Positions 49,058 through 61,839 of a stretch of 64,000 nucleotides of DNA are shown piece after piece. The notes beneath the pieces are model-generated. The model was not told the DNA's origin and did not search any database. It saw only the letters and a program-made list of their open reading frames with translations. Positions within the stretch are counted from its first letter, which is position 1, and every line of letters begins with the position of its first letter. The stretch is from Anaeramoeba flamelloides (Eukaryota > Metamonada > Anaeramoebidae), in contig JANTQA010000015.1 in NCBI GenBank assembly GCA_027625915.1, positions 186,001 through 250,000 of the forward strand. The letters are read 5' to 3'. Both the position numbers and the translations under genes were made by a program.

Positions 49058-51524
49058 ATGAAAAAAATATCACTCCCACATTATTCCATCACAAAACAAT
49101 TAAAAACAACAAACAACGGAAAAACCTATTTAGCAACACACAACTTTACAAAAAATAAAGTAAGCTACCTTTTGAAGAACAAATCGAAATTATTCTCATT
49201 TTTTCTGTAACCTATTGTTCTACTTTCTGAAAAATTTCTTGGTTACCTTATTTGATAATAGGTGATAGTTGAAGTGATTCACAAACTCCAAACTTACATT
49301 AGTAATGATTTTGGTGATATTGTGAATGAATTGGAGATTGCCAAGCATTTCGAACATCCTAATTTATTTAATTTAATTGATCTTTATGAGGATGCAAAAA
49401 GATATTTCATCATTTCAGAATACCACAAAGGAGTTCCTCTTGGGGAGTACGTGTGTACACGTGGTCCTTTTAAGAGTCTTGAGACAATTACAAAACTATT
49501 TTCACAACTAATGAAAGGTATTTTTTTTTTTTTTTTTTCGTTTAATTTTTTTTTTTTTTTTTTTAATTTCCACAAACTTATTTTCCTAAACAACCCCGAA
49601 TTGGACTTCATTTTTTCAAAAACCAATAGTCTTACAATTTCTACAGAGCAACAGCTTTTATCATGGAAACATTGATCCAAATTTCATAGTAGTGGATCAG
49701 GAATTAAACCTTAAATTGAAATTATTTGGGTATGAACAACTCACAGGAAACAAGAAAGACGGAGAATTTAATTTTTCTCGAAATGGGAATTATGAATTTA
49801 TAAGTCCTGAGTTGCAGTCAAGCGCACCCATTTTATCACCAACATGCGATGTTTGGTCTCTGGGAACGATCTTATACTTTTGCTTAACTCCGAAATATTT
49901 TTTTAATAAAGAAAGGCAAACAAGTGAGAAATTGCACAATGGGATTTTTCAGGCTCAGTTGCCAAAATGGGTACCAAAAGAATTACAAACGCTACTTGAC
50001 AGGATGATAAGTCTTGATCACACACAAAGGATAACAATTCAGGAAATCTTGAAAACCCCCTTTTTTTCAAACCTACAGGAACCAAATAATAGATGTTCAA
50101 GAAAGGAAACTGTCGGGGAAAGATCCAAAAGAAACATTCCACACATTGATCCGAAAATTTTATTCAAGGCCAAATTATCTGGTTTAAATGTGAAAAAAAT
50201 TGTTGTGGGGCTTTTAAAAAAGGAATACAACTCCTTAACAGCAATTTATCGGAATTGGCATTTCCAACACGAACAAAGGAAACACATTGAAAATAATACG
50301 CATGTAATAAACCCCGAACAAATACAGGAAATGGAGCTGTATCTTCAAAAATGCGAGAAGGAATTGGCATTAAAGCAAAAAAATAAAGAAAAGGAGTTTC
50401 AAAACCCAATTCTGGTGAGGCAACAGAGGCTTGAATTGCAAAGAAAAGAAATAAATATGCAATTTAAAACTTTAACAGTCTTACTCAACCCAGGCAAATC
50501 TTCAAAAACAGACGACGACAATACCTTTGATCCCAATCATAATGAAACGAACATGAAAACAAAAAAGAAAAAGAAAAAGCCATCTACGAAAACAAAAAAT
50601 AATGAGAAAATGAAAAAAAAAAAAAGTTCAAATAATCAAAAATATTTAATATACAACAAAGGCTCTCTTGACGAAAAATATAGAGAAATGTTAAATTGCC
50701 TTGAAAACAAAAAAATGACTACAAACAATCTCCAAACTACGATTAGAAAGGAAACCAAAATCAAAAAACAAGCGTCCTTAAGTCAAAAAAAAAGAAAAAA
50801 AATTGACAATAATAAAAAATATAACGCCTTTCGACAAAATTACAACGATTATCTCAAAACAATTTTGAAGGGCAAAGAAAACAAACCAGAAAACCGATAT
50901 AGCCCCAGGCAATTAAAAAGAATCCAAAGAAAAACGCCAAAGAAATCAAATCATCAAAGCTCACACAAGATTACATATAATAAAAAAGATCTTTTAAAAA
51001 GATCAAAAACAGACATCCTATCCCTGATTAATAATAATAATCCGAATAATGATCGGGACGGCAGCGGCAAAGGCAATTTCAACAGACATTTCCCCACCTT
51101 TACCAGCACAAAGGAACACGCATTCAACCACAGCAAATCCTGCGACCAGGTTAATATCGCTTCAAACAATTCCCCCTTCATTACCAAATCTGAAAATAAT
51201 AAATTCCTCTACCAAATAAACGAGTTGGAAAGTCTAGATATTGATGAAATCTTAAACTCTACCATTTCTCCACAGCCAAGGAAAATTTTATTACGCCAAT
51301 ATTTAAATTCTTTAAAGGAACTGGACATCTCTTTTAAAAAAATTAACAAGTATAAATATTATTGTAAGGCGCCCTTTAAAAAACAGGTTTTGAAATTCAA
51401 CATGATGATTGTAAAGCTCCCCAATCAAAAAATGCTCAATAGAGTCAAATTTCTTAGAATTCGTTGCGATATTGGTACATTCTATTCCCTTTTAAAACAA
51501 ATAGAAAGCCATTTGGAATTTTAA
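49058..51524 (+). CDS. AMPK/MARK-type pseudokinase with UBA-like and KA1 domains
   Basis: Three exons, 49058-49159, 49262-49517 and 49630-51524; 750 residues; introns 102 and 112 bp. The kinase fold spans residues about 9-270. The Gly loop is degenerate (TTNNGKTY), the VAIK lysine is Glu38 (VIVEVIHK), HRDLKPEN reads HGNIDPNF (131-138), and DFG reads LFG (151-153). The alpha-C Glu, SPE and DVWSLG structural motifs persist, so this is a folded but probably inactive kinase. A UBA-like helix bundle follows (about 295-335, VVGLLKKEYNSLTAIYRNW), then about 350 Lys/Asn-rich residues, then a KA1 domain at the end (MMIVKLPNQKMLNRVKFLRI). This layout is that of AMPK/MARK/SIK-type kinases, whose KA1 binds acidic membranes or autoinhibits. 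The exon 3 acceptor at 49629 restores VLQFLQSNSFYHGN. Likely role: membrane-linked scaffold or allosteric regulator. Confidence 0.8.
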
Positions 51525-51849
51525 AGTTATCTGTTTGTTTTTAATTTTGTTTTTTTATTGTTTAATATTTCTTTTTGCCTTTTTTTCTTTGCTTTTTTTT
51601 TTTTTATTATTGAAAGGATCAATAATTAAAAATTTAACAAAATTGAATATTTATTTTTTTTTTAATTTCATGAAAATTAAATTTTCAAAAGAAATAATAT
51701 TTATTTTAAATATATATATATATATATAGGTAACTCTATAACTTCTTTATTTGATTTTATTTTAAAAAAAATAAAAATTTTCAATTCGACCATCACTTTT
51801 TTTTTGTTTTTTTTTTTTTTTTAGTTATCTTTTTCGGTATCTTATTAAA

Positions 51850-52365
51850 TTTCAAATTTGGTCAAATTTCAAAATTGGTCAAATTGAATTTATTCATATT
51901 TTTGAAGAGTTTCTTGATTACTCTTATTGGTACGATTGTTTTTAATGGTTTTTAGAATTTGTGGGTGGAAAAATCAAAAAGATTATTTTGTGATTGGTAG
52001 TATTTAATAACTTAAATTGTAGAATATATCCAAAATCTCGAAATCATAAATACTAAATATTTTCATAAAATAATTCGAAAATCAATTTTAACACAAATAG
52101 TTAAGTGAAAAATTTCCCCCCTTAAAACAAGCTGCCAAGGTATAATTGGCCTCTTAAAAAAAAATTTTTTTTCAAAATCCTTGCCAAAATTTTATAGTAT
52201 ACCATCCAAAACACCCAGGCAGATTCTAACCAACACTAACATACCCTAACATACCTTCACCCACCAGTAAAGGATGTTTTACATGCCTACAGTAAATATA
52301 TTTCAATGGAATTGACTATTTTGAAAAAAAAGAGAATTTGACCAATTTTGAAACTTAATAATTTT
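51850..52365 (+). repeat. repeat family I, copy 1
   Basis: Similar to 53785-54260, sharing AAGATTATTTTGTGA, TAAATTTCAAAT and the CTAACATACCCTAACATACC-type A+C-rich tail. The outer parts (AAATTTGGTCAAATT and AATTTGACCAATTTTGAAAC) are loosely inverted, suggesting an old TIR element of about 500 bp. Confidence 0.45.
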
Positions 52366-52549
52366 CCCATCTTTTTTGGTACAAACAAAAAATTTCCAAT
52401 AAAAATGTATTGGGGATTAGGAATTGCATTGTATTTTTTATTTTTATTTATTTTTTAATATTATTAAAATTTGATACCTAGTCGACACGTATTTACTTTA
52501 TCAAATACAAAGATTACAACACTTAAACTTGAAGATTTTCCAACGAAAG

Positions 52550-52860
52550 TGCCCGTTCCTACTGTCAAGTTTACATGTATTTAAAGGGGTTGAATGGATA
52601 TTAGAGGAAAAAATTTTTTATTGAAATCATTTTTCACATTTTTTTTTTGTTTCTCATATTTTCTTTTTCTTGCTTTTTTCTTTTATAGAATTTTTTTTTT
52701 TGATACATAATTTATTTGTAGAATTTTTTTTTTTTTTTTTTATTGTAAGATCCTGATTCACTTGGTAAAAATAGGTATTCTAACGTTATTGAAATATTGG
52801 GAATACTTTTAGAAAAAAAATATTTATTCGTATTGAAATTTTCCTTACCCATTAAAATGA
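52550..52860 (+). repeat. family A fragment
   Basis: Matches the internal left part of the 7560-8261 element (ATGGATATTAGAGGAAAAAA, then the CACTTGGTAAAAATAGGTAT region) with extra T-runs. Both terminal repeats are lost. Confidence 0.45.
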
Positions 52861-53784
52861 AAATCAAATTGTAATTATTGTTTTTCCAATGTTCTCTAAG
52901 TATTTCATTTCTCAGAATCAAATGGGGAAAAAAATGTGAAAAATACTATTAAGTAACTATATGAAAAATTTATTCTTCAAAAAAATAGACAAAAACTATT
53001 TAATATTTATAATCAAAATTATGATATTTATTATAATTGTTGAGAAATTATCTATAAAAGCTCACGTGGTTCGAAAACTCATGTATTTATAGAAAATGGA
53101 TAATCGAAATTTAAAATAAAAAATATTTATCTGGGTAAAAAAAAAAAAACTGTAAATTGGATTTCTTATTACTCAATTCCTTGGGGAAAGACCTTGTTTA
53201 ATTTTTTTTTTAATTGATAAAAATTTAGTAAAATCAGTGTATTTAACCCATTCTGTTAAATCAAGAAAATAAAAGTAAAAAAAAAAACAAATTGGAAGTG
53301 GAATAACAATTATTAATTATATAAATCGGAAATTTATTCATATCTGATAATCTTTCTATAATGATCCTTTCACCCTATGGATTCTGCGGACATGTAATCA
53401 AGCATCTTCAAGTACCCAATTTTATTAAGAATTCAAAAAAAGAGTAAAAATATAGAATTTATTCTACCCATTTGTATTTAATAAAGATATCAGTGGTTTT
53501 CAAAGGATTTTTTGTTTTATTTAAATAATATATTCATTCTATAAATAACCCATAACCCAATGGCACTTTTTCAGAATTCAAAAGAATAGAGAAAAATCAA
53601 AGATTTTACCCAATTATTTAGAATCCTGTAAAATCTAACAAAGGAGGATCCACTTTTAATGTAACCATATAAAAATATTATTAGATTTGGTTTTAATGGT
53701 TTAATTATTTTTCTTTTTCTTTTTTTTTTCCATTTTTCTGAAAATTTCTTTATTTACTCAATTCTCCCAATAAAAACGACAGGT

Positions 53785-54260
53785 ATATTATTAAATTTCA
53801 AATCTAGTTAAATTGAATTATTTAGTATTTTTGAAGAGCTGCTTGATTATTGTCTTAAGTATGAAATTTTTTATTTTTTTTAAGGTATGTGTGATGAAAA
53901 AAAAAAAAAAAGATTATTTTGTGAATTGCAGTATTTTATTATTTTAATTGTAGAAACTCCAAAATGTTTAAATCACCAATACGAAATATTTTTTAACAAA
54001 TTGTTAGAAGCCCAATTTTAACCACCAGACTACCTAAAATTTTACCCCTTCAAACAAGTTACTAAAATCCAATTGGTGTATTAATTATCATTTTTTTATC
54101 CAAAAATTCTCCAAGATATCATCCAACCGAACCTACCCTAACCTAACTTTAACTATCATTTTTAAAGTCAGATTTTCATCACAAAATATGTTTTATTTTG
54201 AAGGGTTAGAGTTGATAATATATAGAACTAAGAAATTTTGAAACTTTACCCCTTAAAAAT
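53785..54260 (+). repeat. repeat family I, copy 2
   Basis: Partner of 51850-52365, with TTAAATTTCAAATCTAGTTA at the left, AAGATTATTTTGTGAATTGC in the middle and CCTACCCTAACCTAACTTTA near the right. No coding frame. Confidence 0.45.
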
Positions 54261-54879
54261 TTGGTCACTGAAAATATTTCAACAACTACATCACTAGATA
54301 AAGTATTTGAAAAAATCTAATTCATTTCACAAATGTATTTACCTAAAAATTGATACTTGAAATTTCAAAAATAAGGTCTTTGTTTTGTTTTTTTTTTAAC
54401 TTTATAGAAGAAAAATCGAAGTTTTAAATGAACGATAAAAAAATTATTTTTTTTTATCAATAGATGACTTATTATTATTAGTTGGAATTTAGACCAATTT
54501 AGAGAATATTTAATAATCAATAATGGTGGATGAAAAGATCAATAATATCAAAAAAATATTAAATATAATAATATAATAATAAAAAATCAAGAAATAGAAC
54601 ACAAAGTGGTTGCCAGAATAGACATAATAAACAATAATAGAATAAATAATAATATAGCAAAGATATAAATATATTTCCTAAATTATTTTGAAAAATTTAA
54701 AAACTAAACGTGATTTTCTTTTCTTTTCTTTTTTATTATATATATATATATATATATATACAATGATTTTCATGATAAAAAGAAAAGAATGAATAAACTA
54801 ATGAGGTTTTTTAAAGTTAGTTAAATAAAAAGAAAATAATTAAAATATTTAATTTATTTCTGGAATTTCAAAAAAACCA

Positions 54880-55130
54880 ATGACAATTTTCCAGAATTCA
54901 AAAGAATAGAGAAAAATCAAAGATTCAATTCTTTTGAATTTCATAAAAGTTAGCAACATTTTTCTTAATGTTTTCTTTTTTAACTGTTAAGGTTTCTAGT
55001 TTTTTTTTGAGGTTTTCTATTTTATTTGTGAAGTGTTCTAGGTTTTTATACTTTTTGAAATAAATAGAAAATTTTAATAAATTTTTGGTTTATTTCAAAA
55101 AGTCAAAAAAACCTAAGGAAAATCTATTGA
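54880..55130. repeat. repeat J units and a palindrome
   Basis: CCAGAATTCAAAAGAATAGA and ATCAAAGATTCAATTCTTTT repeat J words seen at 31640-31830 and 53575-53630. They are followed by a palindrome (AGGTTTTTATACTTTTTGAA facing TTTCAAAAAGTCAAAAAAAC) that also occurs at 31550-31635. Confidence 0.4.
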
Positions 55131-56292
55131 TTTTACAAATAACCGAAAAACCCAAGAAAAAATAACAACATTCTTCAATAAACCAAAAGAATTGAATAAA
55201 ATAAATATTATACTCTTTTCTTTTAATATAAAAACAACTTCACAAATATAAGAAGAAAATAAACCACCTTTAATAAAACACCTTTTCTATTAAATAATAC
55301 TATCTATGAACCAGTTAATCACTCTATAAAACGTTTAAATAAATTGAGTGATATATATATATGGTTTCTTAAAGAATTAACAATTCAAGATCCTTTAAAG
55401 TTTTTGCACTGTGGTAATATTTAAATTAAAAAAAAAATGATTATTTTTTATTATATCAATGAAGAGGAATATTCAATAAAAAAAGTCAAATTTTCTGAAA
55501 TCAGAAATATATTTAGAGTTTTTTATAATATCTATAATATAATAAGAGAATTAATCAAGTAACTTTTATCTTTATAAACAAATTGAAAAAAAAATTGTGT
55601 TTCTAAATAAATATAAAAAAATTTAAAGAAAAGTCTGAAAAAAAAGATTAATATTATTATTCGTAAAGATTAAGTGCTCAAGGACTCTTGATCTGTTAAA
55701 GAGAGAGTTTTGAGGTAAATAAAGTTGATAATCCTAATCCAAAGACTAGTCAAAAAAACCTTTTAATTAAAGTAATTAGAAGTATTTTAAACTCAATTTA
55801 GTTTTATGGGAAAAGAGAATAAAAAAAGGAATAAAAATGACGAGTAGAAAAAAAAAATTAAGATATAAAAATAATAGTAGTACTGAGTGGATATATGTTC
55901 TGTTGAGTTGGATGAATTGCTATTTCGACTTTAATTTTAATTAATTTTTTTCTTATAGCATGTAGTTTCATATTCGTCAGAAAATATTCTATTGTGATCT
56001 CGTAAATTTCGAAACAAAAGAGATTAAAAAAAAAATAACAAAAAAAAAGTTAAATTTTTTGAAAAGTATTTTTTTGTACCCCAAGTGTTGAATGAGCTGT
56101 TAGTTGTTTACTTTTATGTTGAAAATTTCTGGATCACCACCCTAATTTGTTATAATAAAGAGGTCTAAATATTTAACCAGCCATAGATTAAATGAAATAT
56201 GTTACTTTATTGATCTTTAAATTGAATATTTATAGAAAAGATACATCACTACAAACTTCTAGCTTTTTTTAAAGAACCAAATTTTTTTTTAT

Positions 56293-56481
56293 TTGTTTTG
56301 CTTTGTATTTTTATTTTCTTTGCTGTTTCTCGAATCTTATTTTCAAAAAATCCATATACAAGAGACCAACCAGACAGTATTAATCCAGTCCAAGTATCAA
56401 CTGGACAGATTGGATGAAAAAGATCAATTTAGTGCAGTTCATTTTGCTTATGTTCTTATCATACAAGCCCAATTTATTTAA
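56293..56481 (+). pseudogene. coding-like terminal fragment
   Basis: After a T-rich tract, about 45 codons have protein-like composition: ETNQTVLIQSKYQLDRLDEK followed by DQFSAVHFAYVLIIQAQFI and a stop. An AG acceptor just before the ETNQ segment (about 56363) would make it a final exon. No partner exon, start or family was recognised. It may be a relic. Confidence 0.3.
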
Positions 56482-56715
56482 AATCTAATCATGAACAAGT
56501 TTACAAATTTTTATAATTATTTTTTATTCCTTTATCTTACCCAAACACCAAAACTGTAGTGGCCAAAAAACTTGTAAAAGGGAATTTGGAAAAAGTAAAA
56601 AGAGTAAAAAAAATAAAAAATATGAATATTGTATTTGTTTCTTTTTCGTTTTTTTTTTTTTTTTAAAATTACCCTATTTATTATTAAAAAATAATTCGAT
56701 ATATTTTTAGAGCAT

Positions 56716-59404
56716 TTAAATTAAAGATATTTCAAAATTTTCTTCCAAATCTAAAGAATAAAAGCTTATAAAAAAGCAGACCCTTTCCGGGATATTTCCC
56801 CAAGCAATACCAAAATTTTGATTATTTATACCAAAGGAAACATTTTTTTGAAACATATCAAGATAAATTGAAACGTAATCACCAGTTTTAAATGGGGAGC
56901 CATATTTTTGTTCAACAAACTGTTGATCGTATTTGACTATTTTACTTTCAAATTTGCCAGAATTATTTGAATTCCACCGGGTTTCAAACGAAAAGGTTCG
57001 ATCCCAGGATTGATATTTTTCAAAAAATTCATCTTTTTTTTCATAATCAATTAATCCAATACAAATTTCTGATTCCGACCAAGAGTTTTCCATCGCAAAA
57101 TTGTTGATTTTAAATTTGATTTCATGGAAGCCTTCAGTATATATTTTTCCACCACCCATTTTGCCCCACTTCCCTTGGATCCCTCTATTTTGATTAAATA
57201 ACGTTAATTCATAATATTTACTTTCCCATTTGGAATTTTCATCAAATTCTTCAAATTTGTCGACAATTTTGAATCTTTTATTGAGTTTCTTTATCTCATT
57301 ACCAAGAATAATCGAAACAATTTCATAATTACCAACTACTTTTGGGTTGAAATCTAAAGTATAAATTTCAATATTTTCATCAAAATCTAGTTGATTTTTG
57401 GGCATTTCTGAAACAAGAACTTGATCCGATCCTGATTCAGATTCAGATCTTGAATCCTTTTCTGAGTCTTTCTCTGATTTTGATTCTATATTTTTAAGAG
57501 TTTTTCCTTCTTTCTCTTTCTCTTTCTCTTTCTCTTTCTCTTCCTCTTCCTCTTTCTCCTTCTCCTTCTCCTTCTCCTTCTCTTCCTCTTCCACCTTCTC
57601 CTTCTCTTCCTCTTCCACCTTGTCTTCATCCTTCCCCTTCACATTTTCTTTCTCTTCTTGATTTTTTTCAACTTCTTCATTTTCCACCTCCTTTTTTTTT
57701 TCCCTTTCAATTTCTTTTTCAATTTCTTGCTTTTTTTCTTCTTTTTGCTGATTATCTTCATTTTCTATTTCCTTTTCTTTTACTTTATTGCTTTGGGTTT
57801 CATTTTTATTTTCTTCTTCTTTATTGTCATTTTCTTCTTTATTTTCATTTTCTTCATTTTCTTTATTTTCTTCAGGCTTTTGTTCATTATCTTTTTGTTC
57901 ATTATATTTTTGTATTCCTTCTTTTTCAATTTCAGATTCTTTTTCTTGATTTTTTCCACCTTTTTGATGATTATCTTGATTTTCAATTTTTTTTTCTTCC
58001 ATTTCTTTATTTTCTTGGGGTTTTTGTTCATTATCTTTTTGTTCATTAATTTCTTTCTCTTTCTCTTTTTCATTTTTATTTTCTTCTTCCTTTTGCTGAT
58101 TATCTTGATTCTCTATTTCCTTTTCTTCCATTTCTTTATTTTCTACGGGTTTTTGTTCATTATCTTTTTGTATTCCTTCTTTTTCAATTTCTTCTTTTTC
58201 AATTTCTTCCTTTTCAATTTCAGATTCTTTTTCATCCACTTTCTCTTCCTTTCCCTTTATCTCTTCATCTATATTATCATCTTTGGAATCAAAGGTTAAA
58301 AAAAAATCAAAATTTGGATCATAATCAATGTTAAAATCTGTATCTGAATCTGAGTCTAAATCCTCATTTATTTGCTTCTGATCCATTAAAACGAAATTAT
58401 TCAAGATCTGTATAGTTTCTTTGTTTGGAGTTTTTAATTGTATTCTTAACCCCGATTCCAACAAAGATTTAATTTTTTGAAATGATTTCCTCTTTAAAAA
58501 TTTCAATTTTATTTGAATTTTTTTATTAATTAAGAATTCTGAATAATTTATATTATGATTATTTAAATACATCTTTGTATTTTTTAATTGTATTTGATTC
58601 TTTATATAAAATTAAATTATAGAACAAAATAGAAAAGAAAGTTAAAACATTGAGATAAAATAAAGAAAATGAAAAAGAAAGAAGAAAAAAATAAAAAAAA
58701 ACCCGACAATAAAGTAAAAGAAAAGGAAATAGAAAATGAAGATAATCAGCAAAAAGAAGAAGAAAATAATAAATGAAAAAGAAAAGGAGAATGTAAATTA
58801 AAAATTCAAAATAAAAATAGATTTATAACAAAGAAAAAAGAAAATTTTACTCTAATTGATGACAATAATGGATTTAATTCTTTTTGATTTTTCATTATTT
58901 TTAACCAATAATAAACAATATCTTTAAAATTATTTTTTAGGATTGAATCCTTCATTTTTTTAAAATTGATTAACGTCAAATTTGTTTGATTAATAAGGTT
59001 GCTATCAAAGAAAATACTTTTACCAAGTTTATTTGAGATAAGAAAACTAAATTTATTTATCAATTGTATAAAAAATGAATATGTATTCTCAATTTCAGAA
59101 ATTAATAATAATTTATTTTTTTTTATTATGGATTTAAATTTTGACATTTCTTCAAGCATATTTTGCATTTTTAAATGGTAAGCCTTTTGGTTTTGATTTG
59201 ATTGCATTTTTAAGATATTAATTTCTTCATAAGATTTTCTCATAAAAGAAAAAAATTCTTCTGTTGCCTGTTCAAATGTAAGAAGACTATTTTGATGCGT
59301 GGAACAAGTGGCCGTTTCACAAGTGGAACAAATTAATTTATCATGTACTTTACAATATTTTGTGCATTTTTCATGATGCAATTTACATAATTGATTTCTT
59401 TGAT
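56716..59404 (-). CDS. B-box/coiled-coil/filamin/SPRY (TRIM-like) protein, 5' incomplete
   Basis: Two exons seen, 59404-58851 and 58599-56716, about 811 residues; the intron is 251 bp (AGA|GTAAAA...TAAAG|AAT, phase 0). Exon 1 opens at an AG acceptor, so the start codon lies in an unfound upstream exon. Order: B-box-type zinc finger (CKLHHEKCTKYCKVHDKLIC then STC and STH), a coiled coil of about 130 residues, the first part of a filamin-type Ig repeat, about 330 residues of Glu/Lys/Asn-rich sequence, the last filamin strands (IYTLDFNPKVVGNYEIVSII), and a SPRY domain (about 645-811; ISFYSLDLEENFEISLI at the end). There is no RING, so ubiquitin ligase activity is not expected unless it lies in the missing exon. 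Filamin and SPRY domains bind proteins. LINE copies begin about 300 bp upstream. Confidence 0.75.
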
Positions 59405-59699
59405 CTAGATTATTATTGAAAAAATTAGAGATATAAAAAAAAAAAAAAAATTATAATAAAAAGTAAATAAGACAATTTAGGAAAAATAGAAACATAAGAG
59501 ACATGGATAATATAAGAAATATAAATAATATCAAAAATATAATAATTTTTGTTGTAAACAAAATCAACGTTTTTATTTAAATTATTTTTATTTCTTTGTA
59601 AAAAATAAATTGTGGATTTTATTATTTTTTTTTGGATTCAATTTGTTATTGAATAATTTTTCATATTTTTTATTGATGAAATAAAATGAGAATTTTATC

Positions 59700-61830
59700 A
59701 AAAAGAAAATTTTTTTTCTCCATTAATTAAAAATATTTTGTCTAACCCAAATTTAATTAATCGAATCAAAAAAATAAAAAAAGAAGCTTGGAATAAATTT
59801 ATTGATGAAATAAACTTAAAATATATGGAAAACAAAAATTTTTGGAAAAAAATTAATTATATAAGGTCTAAAAAAATGAAAATGATTTTAAATAATCAAA
59901 ACATGATTGATGAATATTTTGGTTATATTAAAAAACAATTCAATTGAACCAAGTAAAAATATTTTAAATTATATAAAAAATTTAAAAATTAAAAATTTAA
60001 AAATTTTAAAATTGATAATTTTTTTCCAATTGAAAATATTAAAAACACAATCAAAAATTTAAAAAATAAATCAGTTAAAGGATTTCAAAAAATTGAGAAT
60101 TTAAAATATATTTGTAATGATGAAATCATTTCAAATCTTGAACAAATTGAAAATAAAAATTATGATAAATATTTAATTGCAATTCATAATATATTTAATA
60201 ATTGGCTATTTAATCCTAATGATAAAAATATTGAATATATTAAAAAAGATCAATTTTATTTATACATAAAAAAGGAAATGAGGGGGGTAGCTTTGAATTA
60301 TCGACCAATTTCAATTAATCAAAGTTTACCAAGATTATTTCTTAAAATGTTATATAAACTAATTGAACCTTGTTTGGAATTTATTCACAAATCACAGTTT
60401 GGATTTCGAAAACAATATGATACTCGAATTGCAGTTTTAAATTTCTTAAATACTTATAATAATATAAAATCAAATAATGAAAATGAAAATAATAAAACTT
60501 ATATTATAATGATTGATATAGCAAAATTTTTTGATTCAATCAGTTTTAAAATAATTAGAAAAACAATAAAAAAATTTATTTTAAATAAAATTATTCAAAA
60601 TTTTTTAATAAAATATTATCAAGGAGAAGGGCTAGGTATATTTCAAGGAGACCCATTGTCGCCTATTTTATTTGCTCTAATTTCACATTTTCTTTTATTA
60701 AAGCTGATTGATCTTTAACAGACCATTGTCAAATGTTTGCAGATGATTTAATCTTAATTATAAAAGGGGATAAACATCATTTAAATCAAAAATTAAATTC
60801 AATTTATGAAATTATAATTCAATTTGGATTGAAACCAAATAAAGAAAAAACAGTTATTTCAAAAGATTTAAAAAAGATTAAATATTTAGGAATCTATTTG
60901 GATAAAATTTCACATATAGTTTATAATTTAAAAAAAGCTAAAGAAACATTTAATAACTGTAAACAATTATTTAATAACAATTCCCTCAATAATAATTTGA
61001 AAATCAGATTATTTAAATCTTTTATATTAAGTCAATTAACATATGGATTAGAAATTTTTAATTATGAAATAAAAACTTTTAATTATTTAAATACTTGAAT
61101 TAATTTTGGCATTACTAAAATATCAAAAATAAACAAAATACACCAATTCTTATTTATAAAACAGAATTTAAAATTGAAAATATGGTAATTTCAGTAAATA
61201 AAAAAAAATTCAAATTTAAAAAAAAATTAAAAAATTTATCACTTCCTTTTTTAGAAAAATTAATAAAATTTAATCAACGAACCAACAATAAAATTAACTG
61301 GAACTCAAAAGATATAATTGAATTAAAAAAGGAAATCTATAAATACACATATAATGAATTATTGAATTCCAAGAGCTGGAAAGTGAAAAAAATACTTCAC
61401 AATATTAAGAAACCAAAATTCATTATTTACAACTCAAAAATATCTAAGCTATCCATCAAGTTCAACAATCCTAAAATTTAGGACATTTACCAATTGCTTA
61501 AACAGATATTACTATGTAATTAATAAAAATTCAAATAAATTTTGTCCTTTATGTTTAAAATACAAACAAAAAGGAAGTTATAGAAAATATTGATCATTTT
61601 TTTGTGGGTAGGTCCTTCCTATGAAAATAATAGATTAATATTTCTGAATAAATTAAATGAAAAAAACCTCTATGAATTAATTTTAAACCATAACAGTTTA
61701 TTATAATTTTCATTGGTTAATAATCGTGAAATATATGATTTTACGCTTAAATTTATGAAAGGAAATTTAAGTATAAGCGCAACTAGAGTGTAATTTACAC
61801 TTCTTCAATCATAAAAAAAAAAAAAAAAGA
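59700..61830 (+). mobile_element. LINE copy A, 5'-truncated, reverse transcriptase
   Basis: Non-LTR retrotransposon with a reverse transcriptase in at least four frame segments. Upstream WNKFIDEINLKYMENKNFW, then VALNYRPISINQSLPRLF, HKSQFGFRKQYDTRIA, IIMIDIAKFFDSI (motif A), GIFQGDPLSPILFAL (motif B), MFADDLILI (catalytic FADD, motif C) and KYLGIYL. The C-terminal part has SKSWKVKKIL and a broken zinc knuckle (KFCPLCLKYK, then NIDHFF). Frameshifts separate the segments near 59945, 60715 and 61100, and the zinc knuckle is split near 61590, so it is inactive. No endonuclease domain is present. It ends in an A-run at 61814-61829. It lies upstream of, and opposite to, the B-box gene. Confidence 0.85.
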
Positions 61831-61839
61831 AAATTTTTT

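Larger units (their letters stand above)
51525..56715. other. AT-rich spacer with repeats
   Basis: No complete gene. Contents recognised: a dispersed pair (51850-52365 and 53785-54260), a family A fragment (52550-52860), repeat J units (53560-53650, 54880-55130), (TA)n runs near 51711-51728 and 54735-54762, and a coding-like fragment at 56293-56481. The rest is unassigned. Confidence 0.5.

Noticed and set aside
49518-49629. Acceptor at 49646 (CTACAG) for the pseudokinase second intron
   Set aside because: It gives the wrong phase with the 49518 donor; the acceptor at 49629 restores the frame and supplies the residues expected before the HGN motif.
57658-58299. 213-codon plus-strand frame, Phe/Ile-rich
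   Set aside because: It is the complement of the Glu/Lys/Asn-rich tract of the B-box/SPRY gene; the hydrophobic composition is what antisense of GAA/AAA codons gives.
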